Origin: Affinundibacterium seohonense
GTDB lineage: Bacteria > Pseudomonadota > Gammaproteobacteria > Burkholderiales > Burkholderiaceae_D
Direction of reading: 5' to 3'
DNA: 64,000 bases
Assembly (NCBI RefSeq): GCF_014284305.1
Contig: NZ_JACOFW010000011.1
Location: 1 to 64,000, forward strand
Shown here in pieces: positions 9,475 through 17,246 of this stretch. The position numbers were made by a program, and so were the translations under genes. Each line of letters begins with the position of its first letter. Position 1 is the stretch's first letter. The notes below the pieces were generated by a model. That model did no database searches. It was given only the letters and a program-made list of their open reading frames with translations, and was not told the origin of the DNA.

Positions 9475-10266
9475 ATGTCAAGACCATTACGCTTATCATT
9501 CCCCGGTGCGATTTACCATATAACGTCGCGTGGTAACGCGCGGGCGGCTATTTATCTTGATGATGAAGACAAGCAGCGGTTTCTCGCTTTGCTGGCAGGT
9601 TGTATAGAAAAATTTAATTGGATTTGTCACGCTTACTGTTTGATGGACAATCACTACCATCTGTTGATCGAAACCCCTGATGCGAATTTGCAAGCGGGGA
9701 TGCGACAACTTAATGGCGTATATACCCAGCAGTTAAATCGTGTTCACGGCAGAGTAGGGCATGTCTTTCAAGGGCGCTATAAGGCAATTTTGGTTGATAA
9801 GGAGAGCTATTTATTGGAGCTCTGTCGTTATATTGTGCTCAACCCCGTGCGTGCAAATATGGTCGGGCAGGCTGAACAATATGTTTGGTCTAGTTACGCC
9901 GTGACAGCGCACGCGAACCAAACCTCTTCGTGGCTCAATGTGGATTGGATACTGAGCCAATTTTCCAGTAGAAAATCTATAGCAAGGGCGCGCTATCGCC
10001 AGTTTGTTTTGGAGGGAGTTGGACAAGCCTCACCTTGGGATAAATTAAAAGGACAGGTACTCATGGGGAGCGAGGGATTTGTAGAGTTGCTGCGACCATA
10101 TATACAAGACGCTGAGAAATTAGTTGAAGTCCCGCGTGCGCAACGCCTATTAGATCGCCCTGCATTGGCTGTTTTATTTGCAAACAAAGTTGAGCTTATA
10201 AAAGCGCGGGGTCAGGCCTTACATTTGACATCACTCTTTCGGCATCCTAGACTCTACCGCAATTAA
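9475..10266 (+). CDS. REP-associated tyrosine transposase (RAYT) 1, altered C-terminus
   Basis: A Y1_Tnp/RAYT-family single-strand transposase of 263 residues. The HUH-type metal motif is seen as DNHYHLLIE (His60, His62), followed by NGVYTQ, GHVFQGRYKAIL and the conserved YLLELCRYIVLNPVRA block that holds the candidate catalytic tyrosine. It is close in sequence to RAYT 2 downstream but lacks that protein's last ~50 residues with the helix-turn-helix. Instead its frame runs through the REP repeat at 10208-10231, so the last ~20 residues are translated repeat. No good ribosome site precedes the ATG. It could still be active, since the catalytic core is whole, but the missing C-terminal part makes this uncertain. 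Confidence 0.85.
   Translation: MSRPLRLSFPGAIYHITSRGNARAAIYLDDEDKQRFLALLAGCIEKFNWICHAYCLMDNHYHLLIETPDANLQAGMRQLNGVYTQQLNRVHGRVGHVFQGRYKAILVDKESYLLELCRYIVLNPVRANMVGQAEQYVWSSYAVTAHANQTSSWLNVDWILSQFSSRKSIARARYRQFVLEGVGQASPWDKLKGQVLMGSEGFVELLRPYIQDAEKLVEVPRAQRLLDRPALAVLFANKVELIKARGQALHLTSLFRHPRLYRN
10208..10231. repeat. REP family B, left end of RAYT 2 element
   Basis: GGGGTCAGGCC then TTACATTTGACAT. It is the inverted counterpart of 11147-11169, and it overlaps the 3' end of RAYT 1. Confidence 0.75.
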
Positions 10267-10283
10267 ATCGACAGGAGATTGAA

Positions 10284-11132
10284 ATGGTGAGACCACTACG
10301 CATAGAGTATGCAGGTGCTTTGTACCACGTCACAGCCCGCGGGAATGCACGAGCGAATATTTATGCCAATGACGATGATAGACAGCGGTTTTTGTCGCTG
10401 TTGAAAATTGTGGTGGATCGCTATGATTGGTATTGCCACGCTTACTGTCTGATGGACAATCACTACCACCTGTTGATTGAAACAAACCGAGCAAGTTTGT
10501 CTGACGGTATGAAATTGCTCAATGGTTCTTATACCCAGTATGTCAATCGGCAGTATCAACGCGTCGGCCATGTTTTTCAGGGGCGATTTAAAGCGATTTT
10601 GGTGCAGAAAGAATCCTACCTGCTTGAATTGGCGCGCTACATCGCCTTAAATCCGGTACGTGCTGGCATGGTGCGCAGTGCCAAAGACTGGCCGTGGAGT
10701 AGCTATCGTGCTACTGCCGGATTGGCAGAAGGCGCGGCATGTCTGACGACCGATTGGGTTCTGGGTGGATTTGCCAAGACCAAGAATATCTCACAGCAGC
10801 GCTATCGTGAATTTGTACAGCAGGGCAAAGGACAGCCTTCTCCTTGGCAGAGCCTGAAGAACCAAATCTATCTCGGCGACGACGATTTTGTACTTACTAT
10901 GCAATGCAAGCTCGATCCAGAACAATCACTCAAAGACATCCCCAAAAAACAAAAACAAGCCCCCATCAAACCATTGGACTATTTTATGAATTTGGAAAAC
11001 CCGCGAAATGAAAATATGGCACTGGCATACTTAAGTGGGCACTACACACTTGAGCAAGTAGGTAGCCATTTTGGGGTAAGTTACGCGACGGTTAGTCGGG
11101 CTGTGAAACAGAAAGAACGTGGTGTTGATTGA
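10284..11132 (+). CDS. REP-associated tyrosine transposase (RAYT) 2, full length
   Basis: A 282-residue RAYT transposase expected to cleave and join REP hairpins as single strands. It carries DNHYHLLIE (HUH-type metal site near residue 60), NGSYTQYVNRQ, GHVFQGRFKAIL and YLLELARYIALNPVRAG with the candidate nucleophilic tyrosine. Unlike RAYT 1 it keeps a C-terminal domain that starts near DYFMNLENPRN and ends in a helix-turn-helix (LEQVGSHFGVSYATVSRAVKQ), probably for REP recognition. AGGAG lies 8 bases before the ATG. The gene is flanked by inverted family B REPs and is the likely active source for the REP copies seen across this island. Confidence 0.93.
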   Translation: MVRPLRIEYAGALYHVTARGNARANIYANDDDRQRFLSLLKIVVDRYDWYCHAYCLMDNHYHLLIETNRASLSDGMKLLNGSYTQYVNRQYQRVGHVFQGRFKAILVQKESYLLELARYIALNPVRAGMVRSAKDWPWSSYRATAGLAEGAACLTTDWVLGGFAKTKNISQQRYREFVQQGKGQPSPWQSLKNQIYLGDDDFVLTMQCKLDPEQSLKDIPKKQKQAPIKPLDYFMNLENPRNENMALAYLSGHYTLEQVGSHFGVSYATVSRAVKQKERGVD

Positions 11133-11146
11133 TTGCTGAATGTCGA

Positions 11147-11169
11147 ATGTCAAATGTAAGGCTTGACCC
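11147..11169. repeat. REP family B, right end of RAYT 2 element
   Basis: ATGTCAAATGTAAGGCTTG then ACCC, the inverse of the left end. The same end closes the RAYT remnant at 15646-15668. Confidence 0.75.
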
Positions 11170-11297
11170 TCTCCGCCGCGCGCCTTGGCTACATTTTAGC
11201 GGCGTTAAAACCAAATAATTTATTTACGCTTGATCAAGCATCTGTCGGATGATGTAATATACTTTTGCTATCGCACATCACGTACTTTAAATAATTT

Positions 11298-12140
11298 ATG
11301 AAAACCGAAATTATTCACTCACTCACGACCAATTTTGAAGCGCATGCGCAGCGCACCGCTCAAGGCGTGGAATTTTGGTTGGCACGGGATATTCAGCATC
11401 TGTTGGGCTATGCCAAGTGGGAAAATTTCCTCAATGTGCTCAATAAAGCAAAGACAGCTTGCGAGGTCTCAGGGCATGTCATAGAAAACCATTTTCCTGA
11501 CGTCAGGAAAATGGTCGACTTAGGCTCAGGAAGTCAGCGTGAAGTCGATGATTTGATGTTGACTCGCTACGCTTGCTATTTGATTGCGCAAAATGGTGAT
11601 CCGCGCAAGTCAGAAATAGCCTTCGCGCAAACCTACTTTGCCGTGCAAACACGAAAAGCCGAATTGATTGAGCAACGCTTGTTAGAAGCCGAACGTGTGA
11701 CAGCGCGCAAAAAGTTAACCGAGACAGAAAAAGAATTATCGGCAGTGATCTACGAGCAAACCGGTGGCAATCAAGATTTTGCTTTAATTCGAAGCAAAGG
11801 TGACCATGCACTTTTTGGCAAAACGACGCAAGCCATGAAAGCACAATGGCAAGTGCCAGACAATCGACCATTAGCAGACTTTGCGCCCACCATCATTCTG
11901 AAAGCAAAAGATTTCGCGGCGGAGATTACTATCTTCAATGCTAGACAGCATCAGATGGATAGTGAAGCAGTGATTTCTAAAGAACATGTCACTAACAACC
12001 AAGCGGTACGCGATACCTTACTACAACGCGGTATTCGCCCTGAAAGTTTGCCACCAAGCGAAGACGTGAAAAAAGTCGAACGTCGTTTGAGTGCAGCAGA
12101 TAAAAAAGCTCTGAAGAAACCGGATGCTTTGGATTCGTGA
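11298..12140 (+). CDS. dinD: DNA damage-inducible protein D (DinD) family
   Basis: A 280-residue protein that matches the DinD family in length and layout. In E. coli DinD is an SOS-induced protein reported to inhibit RecA filaments. The N-terminal part shows the BRO-N-like block FWLARDIQHLLGYAKWENFLNVLNKAK, followed by DVRKMVDLGSGSQREVDDLMLTRYACYLIAQNGD and FAQTYFAVQTRKAE, then a charged C-terminal half. The start at ATG 11298 gives the usual N-terminus. No canonical LexA box is visible in the 160 bases upstream, so SOS control is not shown here. It sits between REP copies in the mobile island and may have been transferred with it. Confidence 0.85.
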   Translation: MKTEIIHSLTTNFEAHAQRTAQGVEFWLARDIQHLLGYAKWENFLNVLNKAKTACEVSGHVIENHFPDVRKMVDLGSGSQREVDDLMLTRYACYLIAQNGDPRKSEIAFAQTYFAVQTRKAELIEQRLLEAERVTARKKLTETEKELSAVIYEQTGGNQDFALIRSKGDHALFGKTTQAMKAQWQVPDNRPLADFAPTIILKAKDFAAEITIFNARQHQMDSEAVISKEHVTNNQAVRDTLLQRGIRPESLPPSEDVKKVERRLSAADKKALKKPDALDS

Positions 12141-12166
12141 TTGCGGTTTTTTTGTGGGGAGCATGT

Positions 12167-12188
12167 GGTCAAGCCTTACATTTGACAT
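12167..12188. repeat. REP family B copy after dinD
   Basis: GGTCAAGCCTTACATTTGA then CAT, 26 bases after the dinD stop. It could fold and protect the mRNA end. The rest of 12189-12379 shows nothing recognisable. Confidence 0.6.
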
Positions 12189-12379
12189 GAGCTTGAGGTC
12201 AGTTCCAACATTCAAGCATGACCAACTACCATGCATGAAAGTTAGAACTGATAATCATCTAGCCGCCTCCACTCAACCGTGTCTGCCGTTGGAGTAATTT
12301 GAGCCGTGCAACGACATGTTAACCAGACAAACAATAGGCGATTTGCAGCCGAAATTTCGCCACGAACAAGCGCTCTGCA

Positions 12380-12715
12380 TTATCTTTTAAAAATTCTTCG
12401 TTGAAGAAAAGCATCGTAGTCTTGCCGTTCTGTGCAGATCAGATAGACATATATATGTTTGCGACTCTGTTCAACTTCATAGACCACTTTATTTTTTTCC
12501 ATGACGACAATTTGTCGCCACTGTGTCATTCCTAGTGCGGCTAGTTGGGGTATTGTTGTTCCCAGTAGTGGGTTTGTTTCTAGCATTAAAATGCTGTCTC
12601 GAATACCGACATAAATTTGATCTGCCAATGGTTTTGAGAATTGGTTTTTAATGTAGGTATGGATGTTCCATAAGTCTTCTTCCGCATCGTCCAACATGTA
12701 CACGGTGTAACTCAC
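12380..12715 (-). CDS. RelE/ParE-family toxin
   Basis: A 111-residue toxin of the RelE/ParE superfamily, which either cut ribosome-bound mRNA or block gyrase. It begins SYTVYMLDDAEEDLWNIHTYI, with the helical hairpin and later strands WRQIVVMEKNKVVYEVEQSRKHIYVYLICTERQDYDAFLQRR typical of the fold. The catalytic set of classical RelE is not obvious, so ParE-like gyrase inhibition is equally possible. The start codon overlaps the stop of the antitoxin gene by 4 bases, so the two are translationally coupled, antitoxin first. Confidence 0.87.
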   Translation of the reverse strand: MSYTVYMLDDAEEDLWNIHTYIKNQFSKPLADQIYVGIRDSILMLETNPLLGTTIPQLAALGMTQWRQIVVMEKNKVVYEVEQSRKHIYVYLICTERQDYDAFLQRRIFKR

Positions 12716-12984
12716 TTGAGTATTTCCTTGTCCATTTTTGCGAAGACTTTGCGAGCAGGTTTAAATTGCCCTTCTTCAATTTGCTTTCGACCGAGCGCTA
12801 ATATTTTCAGCAAGGCCATCGTATTTTTAGTGTCCTCATAGCTTTTGATATCTTGTATGACACAGGTCGCTTCGCCATTTTGGGTAATGATGAGTGGTTC
12901 GTGCGTCTCAGTCATCTCAGCAATTGCCTTAGCCGCGTTATCTTTGAAATAGCTGATAGGTTTGACTTGTTCTGAAAGGCGCAT
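12712..12984 (-). CDS. Phd/YefM-family antitoxin
   Basis: A 90-residue antitoxin that should bind and neutralise the toxin encoded just downstream and repress its own promoter. The N-terminal DNA-binding part shows the Phd/YefM pattern (VKPISYFKDNAAKAIAEM, then EPLIITQNGEATCVIQDIKSYE); the C-terminal part (EEGQFKPARKVFAKMDKEI) is the toxin-binding tail. AAGGAAG lies 6 bases before the ATG. The module is bounded by REP copies at 12167 and 13074. Confidence 0.9.
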   Translation of the reverse strand: MRLSEQVKPISYFKDNAAKAIAEMTETHEPLIITQNGEATCVIQDIKSYEDTKNTMALLKILALGRKQIEEGQFKPARKVFAKMDKEILK

Positions 12985-13073
12985 AGAAAACTTCCTTAAA
13001 TAGGTTATTGGAAGTCAGTTTAAAGTCTTAATTTAGACGTGTCAACGCGCAGGGATTAGCTGAGGCAGCTGAA

Positions 13074-13268
13074 GCTCAGGCCTTACTTTTGACATTTCTC
13101 TTTCGTCATCCGATAGCAGCAAATAAATCAACGAGAAAGCGAAATGGCGAGGATCTGTAGCGATTTTCAACCCTATAGCAGGCTGCTGTGGAACGCGATG
13201 CCTACGGTTTGGTGGACAATCAACACCATCTATTAATTGAAATTAATCGTGCCAGTTTGTCTGAATCG
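13074..13268 (+). pseudogene. RAYT remnant 3 (5' part, decayed)
   Basis: Starts with a family B REP end (GCTCAGGCC then TTACTTTTGACAT), then a damaged copy of the RAYT leader and start (GAAATGGCGAGG), loses most of the first 50 codons, and resumes at the segment for metal motif DNQHHLLIEINRASLS before breaking off where the CcdAB promoter begins. It shows the same gene order of repeat-leader-transposase as the intact copy. Confidence 0.7.
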
Positions 13269-13302
13269 CTTTTTATTGATTTTTAGTGTGTATAGATTTG
13301 TG

Positions 13303-13308
13303 TATAAT
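13303..13308 (+). promoter_or_regulatory. -10 box of ccdAB
   Basis: A consensus TATAAT lies 47 bases before the antitoxin ATG. No good -35 at 16-18 bases is seen, so recognition may need an activator or be weak. The antitoxin would be expected to repress it. Confidence 0.5.
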
Positions 13309-13354
13309 CGATGTGCATCGCATTTGTTATAAGTTCGCTACTGAGGAGTTAAAA

Positions 13355-13591
13355 ATGAAACAAACAAATTCGCCAAGAAAGGCGACAAATATCAGTTTGC
13401 CGATGGATGTCTACCTCAGCGCGAAAGAATTGGGGATTAACATTTCACAGGTTTGTGTGCAGAGTCTGCGTGAAACAATTCGCGCTGAAAAAGAGCGTGA
13501 GTGGAACGAGAAAAATGCTGCCTTTATCAAAATCTATAACCAAAAAGTAGAAGAGGATGGCGTGGCATTGGCAGAGTGGCGGGGGTTTTGA
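13355..13591 (+). CDS. ccdA: CcdA-family antitoxin
   Basis: A 78-residue antitoxin of the CcdA type. The N-terminal ribbon-helix-helix (RKATNISLPMDVYLSAKELGINISQVCVQSLRE) binds DNA and the charged tail ending in EEDGVALAEWRGF binds CcdB. The start is ATG 13355 with GAGGAG 7 bases upstream; an upstream TTG in frame lies before the -10 box and is not used. The toxin ATG follows the stop directly, so the pair is one coupled operon. Confidence 0.93.
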   Translation: MKQTNSPRKATNISLPMDVYLSAKELGINISQVCVQSLRETIRAEKEREWNEKNAAFIKIYNQKVEEDGVALAEWRGF

Positions 13592-13909
13592 ATGGCACGC
13601 TTCGATGTTTATGCGAATTTAGGAAAGAGTAAAAAGACGGCGCCTTATTTAGTCGACGTACAAAGTAATGTGATTAGTGGATTGGCGACACGTATCGTTA
13701 TCCCCTTACGCAATTTGAATGCATATAAGAACGTTGAAGCCCCTGGAGATCTGTTCCCTCTCATCGCAGTCAACGGCAAAAAATATTTGCTAGACACGCC
13801 TCAGTTAGCGGCAATTCCAATGATCGAGTTAACAGAAAAAATTGGTTCAGCTGCTGCATTTCAACCAGCTATTCTTGATGCACTCGATCGCGTTTTTGGT
13901 GCATATTGA
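13592..13909 (+). CDS. ccdB: CcdB-family gyrase-poisoning toxin
   Basis: A 105-residue toxin matching CcdB in length and order: MARFDVYANLG, TAPYLVDVQSNVI, TRIVIPL, DLFPLIAVNGKKYLLDTPQLAAIP and the C-terminal helix AAFQPAILDALDRVFGAY. CcdB poisons DNA gyrase through its last residues, which in the F-plasmid protein are Trp-Gly-Ile; here the tail is Phe-Gly-Ala-Tyr, so potency could differ. It starts directly after the ccdA stop. Confidence 0.93.
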   Translation: MARFDVYANLGKSKKTAPYLVDVQSNVISGLATRIVIPLRNLNAYKNVEAPGDLFPLIAVNGKKYLLDTPQLAAIPMIELTEKIGSAAAFQPAILDALDRVFGAY

Positions 13910-13951
13910 AAGACTAAGATTTGAGAGATTGGAGGCAGAGAACCAGAGATT

Positions 13952-14180
13952 GGGGTTAGGCCTTACATTTGACATCACTCTTTCGCCATCCTAGATTTCA
14001 CCGCAACGAAATCGACGGGAGAGTGAAATGGCGAGACCATTACGCATAGAGTATGCAGGTGCTTTGTACCACGTCACCGCCCGCGGTAATGCACGAGCGA
14101 ATATTTATGCCAATGACGATGATAGACAGCGGTTTTTATCGCTGGCTATCATCCCGGTGGATCGCTATGAATACGAAGAT
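13952..14180 (+). pseudogene. RAYT remnant 4, 5' fragment
   Basis: A family B REP (13952-13975) followed by a near-identical copy of the RAYT 2 leader and its first ~45 codons from ATG 14027 (ARPLRIEYAGALYHVTARGNARANIYANDDDRQR motif), breaking off near 14170. The matching 3' fragment with the right REP end lies at 15447-15668, so the original element has been split by about 1.27 kb that hold a hydrolase gene. Confidence 0.8.
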
Positions 14181-14264
14181 TGAAGGAGTAATGTTGTAAA
14201 TGGACTCACTGACTTCGCGTGTCGTGAACGGCGAGATGATTATCAGGCCTCACATTTGCTATGG

Positions 14265-15281
14265 CTATTTTTCGCGCACTTTTGAGATCACAGACCGCAC
14301 CGCATCAATGACAACCGCAGGCTGATCAAATTGGATATAGTGACTCGTATTTTGTACCAGCTGATGCTGACTCTGTGATGACCACTTCGCTTGATCTGCC
14401 TGCATCCTCGACCAATTTTCTCTCAATGCTTTTTCGAACTTGGATTCTTGTTTAGGTACCGGCCGCACCATTGTCAAGACCACTATTGGGCGGTCGCCAA
14501 GATGCCGAAACGTTCCCGCCTCATTCAGTGTTTGCTCAAACGCATCGCCTTCCTTCAGAACGGAACTAATTGTAGTCGACGAGTAAGCTTTCACGGCCTG
14601 ATCATCGGACTCAGGCCGATTTTCCTCTTTTTCTTCCATCGCTGCATCGAGCCGAACGATGCCGGTCCAATTTAATGCAGCCGCCGATTTATATAGAAAA
14701 GCCGACCAGTTCCACTCTGAGTTCCGATTCGATGGTGCCGAATTCGACTCTAAAGCTTCCAGTGCTTTACCGCGCGATATCTGATCAGGGTGAGAAGTAT
14801 CAACAAATACCAATCCCGCTACATCCGCACCGAAGTATTTCGTGTAGATCATATTGTAAGGGCCGCCAAGGGAGTGCCCTACCAGGACTAAAGGGCCTTT
14901 TTCGTTGGCATTTTTCAAGGCAGCATGCAAGTCCTCCGCAATCGATTTTGCAAGCTGCGGAGCCTCATTGGGGTCACTCCACATGATGCCAGCACGACTA
15001 TAGGCACAAGCCCGAGTTGTCTTCGCAATTTCGTCATGAACTGCCGACCAGCTTAGTGATCCCGCCATATCCAGTCCCGATTGAAATACGACAGTGGGGC
15101 TGCCCGAACCTCGGCAATCCAATTGAATATGACGACCACCAATATCGACTAATTTGCCAGGTGGTGGAAAGTTCTGTGCAGCATTTCGTCTACCCAAGTT
15201 CTCATAGATGACGCCGACGATGAGAAGAACGAGGAAAAGTCCAAGAATGCCCAAACCAATATTGACGAATATTTTTTTCAT
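14265..15281 (-). CDS. Alpha/beta hydrolase, membrane-anchored
   Basis: A 338-residue alpha/beta hydrolase. Residues 5-26 form one membrane segment, followed by LVDIGGRHIQLDCRGSGSPTVVFQSGL (oxyanion region), ACAYSRAG, and the nucleophile elbow GHSLGG with Ser137. The C-terminal HYIQFDQPAVVIDAVRSVI segment supplies the probable catalytic histidine. Substrate unknown; related proteins are esterases or lipases. GGAG lies about 7 bases before the ATG. The gene lies between the two halves of a broken RAYT and points against it, so it probably came in with an insertion. Codon usage looks like the host. Confidence 0.87.
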   Translation of the reverse strand: MKKIFVNIGLGILGLFLVLLIVGVIYENLGRRNAAQNFPPPGKLVDIGGRHIQLDCRGSGSPTVVFQSGLDMAGSLSWSAVHDEIAKTTRACAYSRAGIMWSDPNEAPQLAKSIAEDLHAALKNANEKGPLVLVGHSLGGPYNMIYTKYFGADVAGLVFVDTSHPDQISRGKALEALESNSAPSNRNSEWNWSAFLYKSAAALNWTGIVRLDAAMEEKEENRPESDDQAVKAYSSTTISSVLKEGDAFEQTLNEAGTFRHLGDRPIVVLTMVRPVPKQESKFEKALRENWSRMQADQAKWSSQSQHQLVQNTSHYIQFDQPAVVIDAVRSVISKVREK

Positions 15282-15301
15282 ATTATCTCCACTTAAATGT
15301 T

Positions 15302-15400
15302 TTGTTATGCGGCATCCCGAAGGGGAACCGCGTAGCGGTGTCCGCTACCAATGCTCTTTGCACGGGGCGTCTACAGCTGCTTATAAATTAGTTATGGAGA
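15302..15400. other. Hairpin-rich segment between hydrolase and RAYT remnant
   Basis: Contains ACCGCgtaGCGGT (15327-15339) inside a longer GGA/TCC stem and two direct GTTATG copies (15304 and 15391). It lies at the junction where the hydrolase insert meets the RAYT 3' fragment and could mark the insertion border. It does not meet the pattern of an integron attC site. Confidence 0.4.
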
Positions 15401-15446
15401 TTCTAGAAGTTATCAGAATGAGAAGCAATCTGATTTATTCTTAAAG

Positions 15447-15668
15447 TCAAAAAAATAATAACAAGTCCCCATCAAGCCATTGGACTATTTTATGAATTTG
15501 GAAAGAACGCGAAATGAAAATATGGCACTGACATACATAAGTGGACACTACAAACTTGCGCAAGTAGGTACTCATTTTGGTGTAAATTACGCGACGGTTA
15601 GCCGGGCTGTGAAACAGAAAGGACGTGGTGTTGATTTATTGTTGAATGTCAAATGTAAGGCTTGACCC
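15447..15668 (+). pseudogene. RAYT remnant 4, 3' fragment
   Basis: Encodes the last ~55 residues of a RAYT closely matching RAYT 2 (DYFMNLERTRNENMALTYISGHY, then VGTHFGVNYATVSRAVKQKGRG) and ends with the inverted family B REP at 15646-15668. No start or catalytic part remains. Confidence 0.85.
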
Positions 15669-15816
15669 TATTCCGTGTTTCACCAATTCACAAGACTTCC
15701 AATCTAAAAAGCCACTAAATTGAACTATGCGCTAAGTTCAGAATGCTACCCGCGCCTTTGTAGTGCGATAAACTATGCCGCCAGTTATACCAATAATCTA
15801 AAGACGGGGATTCAGC

Positions 15817-16956
15817 ATGCTTGCTTATACCAAAGCCATTCAATTCCGGTGGTGTTCGATTTCCTTGGCTGTGCAGTTTGTCGTGTGTTTGTGCATCGCG
15901 ACCGGCATGCCGGCAATGGCCCAGGCGCCCAGCGCGGAGCAGTTACAAGCTGCAGTGAAATCAGACCCCAGACCAATCGCCTTGTTCGTGACAGGCAAGA
16001 ACATGGCACAGCCGCTTGCATTGGTGGGCCAAGGCAGATCTTCGACTGGCTCGACATTGGATGTTGATACACCAGTGCGGATTGCTAGCAACACCAAGAC
16101 CTTTGTCGCTGCGACCGTGTTAAAGCTATGGGAAGACAAACGCATTGATCTCGATGCCGCGATTGGCCCTCTGCTTACGCCAGCAATTGATAAGCTCCTG
16201 CAAAGCGGCGGCTATGACACGGCGCGTATCACGGTCAGGCAGCTCTTGAGTCATAGCGCCGGCATGTACGATCATGCTGCTGATGAACGTTATTTGGCGC
16301 TGGTGCTATCGCAGCCCGAACGGCGTTGGACGCGCGAAGACCAGGTAAGGCTAGCGGTCTTGTGGGGGCATCCGCTATCTTCACCGGGGACGGCGTTTCA
16401 TTATTCTGATACGGGTTATATCTTGATCGGCGATATCATCGAACGAATCACTGGTCAGTCGCTGGGCAAGGCAGTGCGCACGCAATTGCAACTCGACCGC
16501 TACAATTTGCGCTCGACATGGTGGGAGATCATGGAAGAGCCACCGAGCACCGCAGCGCCTCGCGCACGCCAATTTGTCGACGAATTTGAGGCCAGCAAGT
16601 TAGATGCAAGTGTGGACTTATATGGCGGTGGCGGGCTCGTCATGTCCACACGCGACCTCGCCAATCTGACAGCCGTACTCTTTGAAGGCAAATTGTTCAA
16701 ACAAGCTGAAACACTAAGAGAGATGCTTTGGCGCGGTCCGCACAAGGGCGCAGAAAACTACCGACTGGGCATGTTCGTTAAGAACATCAAGGGCCAGGAT
16801 TATTATCAGCACGGCGGGTTTTGGGGCACTGTCGTCTATTACGCACCAGCAACCGGGATTGCTGTTGCTGGTGCATCTGATAATCAAGACGCTCTCCGCA
16901 GACTGATCGCGATTGTTGAACAAGCAGTTGGTATTGAGGCGTCACCTGATTTGTGA
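15817..16956 (+). CDS. Serine hydrolase, class C beta-lactamase family (1)
   Basis: A 379-residue secreted or periplasmic enzyme of the beta-lactamase/D-peptidase superfamily. The N-terminus has a hydrophobic signal ending near AMAQA (residue ~37). The active-site set is SNTK at 91-94 (nucleophile Ser and Lys), YSDTG at 196-200 in place of YxN, and HGG at 332-334 (usual KTG position). Members are esterases, peptidases or lactamases; the substrate cannot be told. The Asp in YSD replaces the usual Asn. It lies between RAYT debris and REP copies and is one of three such enzymes in the window, not closely similar to the others. Confidence 0.88.
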   Translation: MLAYTKAIQFRWCSISLAVQFVVCLCIATGMPAMAQAPSAEQLQAAVKSDPRPIALFVTGKNMAQPLALVGQGRSSTGSTLDVDTPVRIASNTKTFVAATVLKLWEDKRIDLDAAIGPLLTPAIDKLLQSGGYDTARITVRQLLSHSAGMYDHAADERYLALVLSQPERRWTREDQVRLAVLWGHPLSSPGTAFHYSDTGYILIGDIIERITGQSLGKAVRTQLQLDRYNLRSTWWEIMEEPPSTAAPRARQFVDEFEASKLDASVDLYGGGGLVMSTRDLANLTAVLFEGKLFKQAETLREMLWRGPHKGAENYRLGMFVKNIKGQDYYQHGGFWGTVVYYAPATGIAVAGASDNQDALRRLIAIVEQAVGIEASPDL

Positions 16957-16977
16957 TTGGGCATGTGAGTGAAGCAA

Positions 16978-17003
16978 GGGGGCGGGCCATACACTTGACA
17001 TCA
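16978..17003. repeat. Degenerate REP family B copy
   Basis: GGGGCGGGCCATACACTTG then ACATCACTC, a degenerate form of the left end including the CATCACTC tail seen at 10229 and 13973. It begins 22 bases after the hydrolase stop. Confidence 0.5.
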
Positions 17004-17109
17004 CTCAGAATTTCAAAAATGGAGGGCGAAAAAATGACAAATCAAGGAAGTAGTGATTTGGAAAACACAGCATCAATCAATTCGAAGAAATCTGCATGGT
17101 GTCCCGTAA

Positions 17110-17194
17110 GGCCTTACCCCGAAGTGTTCGTGATTCGGCAGTGACTCAAATTGCGAGTTAAATTTGGTGATATTGTATGTCAAGACTTGACCCC
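17110..17194. repeat. REP family A right half
   Basis: Matches the right half of the unit at 9150-9323 (GTGACTCAAATTGCGA) and ends ATGTCAAGACTTGACCCC (17177-17194), a better-kept version of the family end. Confidence 0.6.
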
Positions 17195-17246
17195 ATTTGG
17201 ATTCTTCCCATGATTTTTGTTACGCTCACTTTTTGAATATTTTAGG

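Larger units (their letters stand above)
10208..11169 (+). mobile_element. RAYT element bounded by inverted REP ends
   Basis: A complete unit of about 960 bases: family B REP, ribosome site, RAYT 2, then the inverted REP. The broken copies at 13952 and 15447-15668 end at the same left and right sequences, which supports these borders. I see no clear target duplication. Confidence 0.65.

Noticed and set aside
11138-11297. LexA box expected before dinD
   Set aside because: No CTGT-N8-ACAG or close variant is present upstream.
15302-15397. Possible integron attC site beside the hydrolase
   Set aside because: Hairpins and GTTATG copies recall cassette borders, but there is no matching inverse RYYYAAC core on either strand at the right distance, and no integrase is seen.
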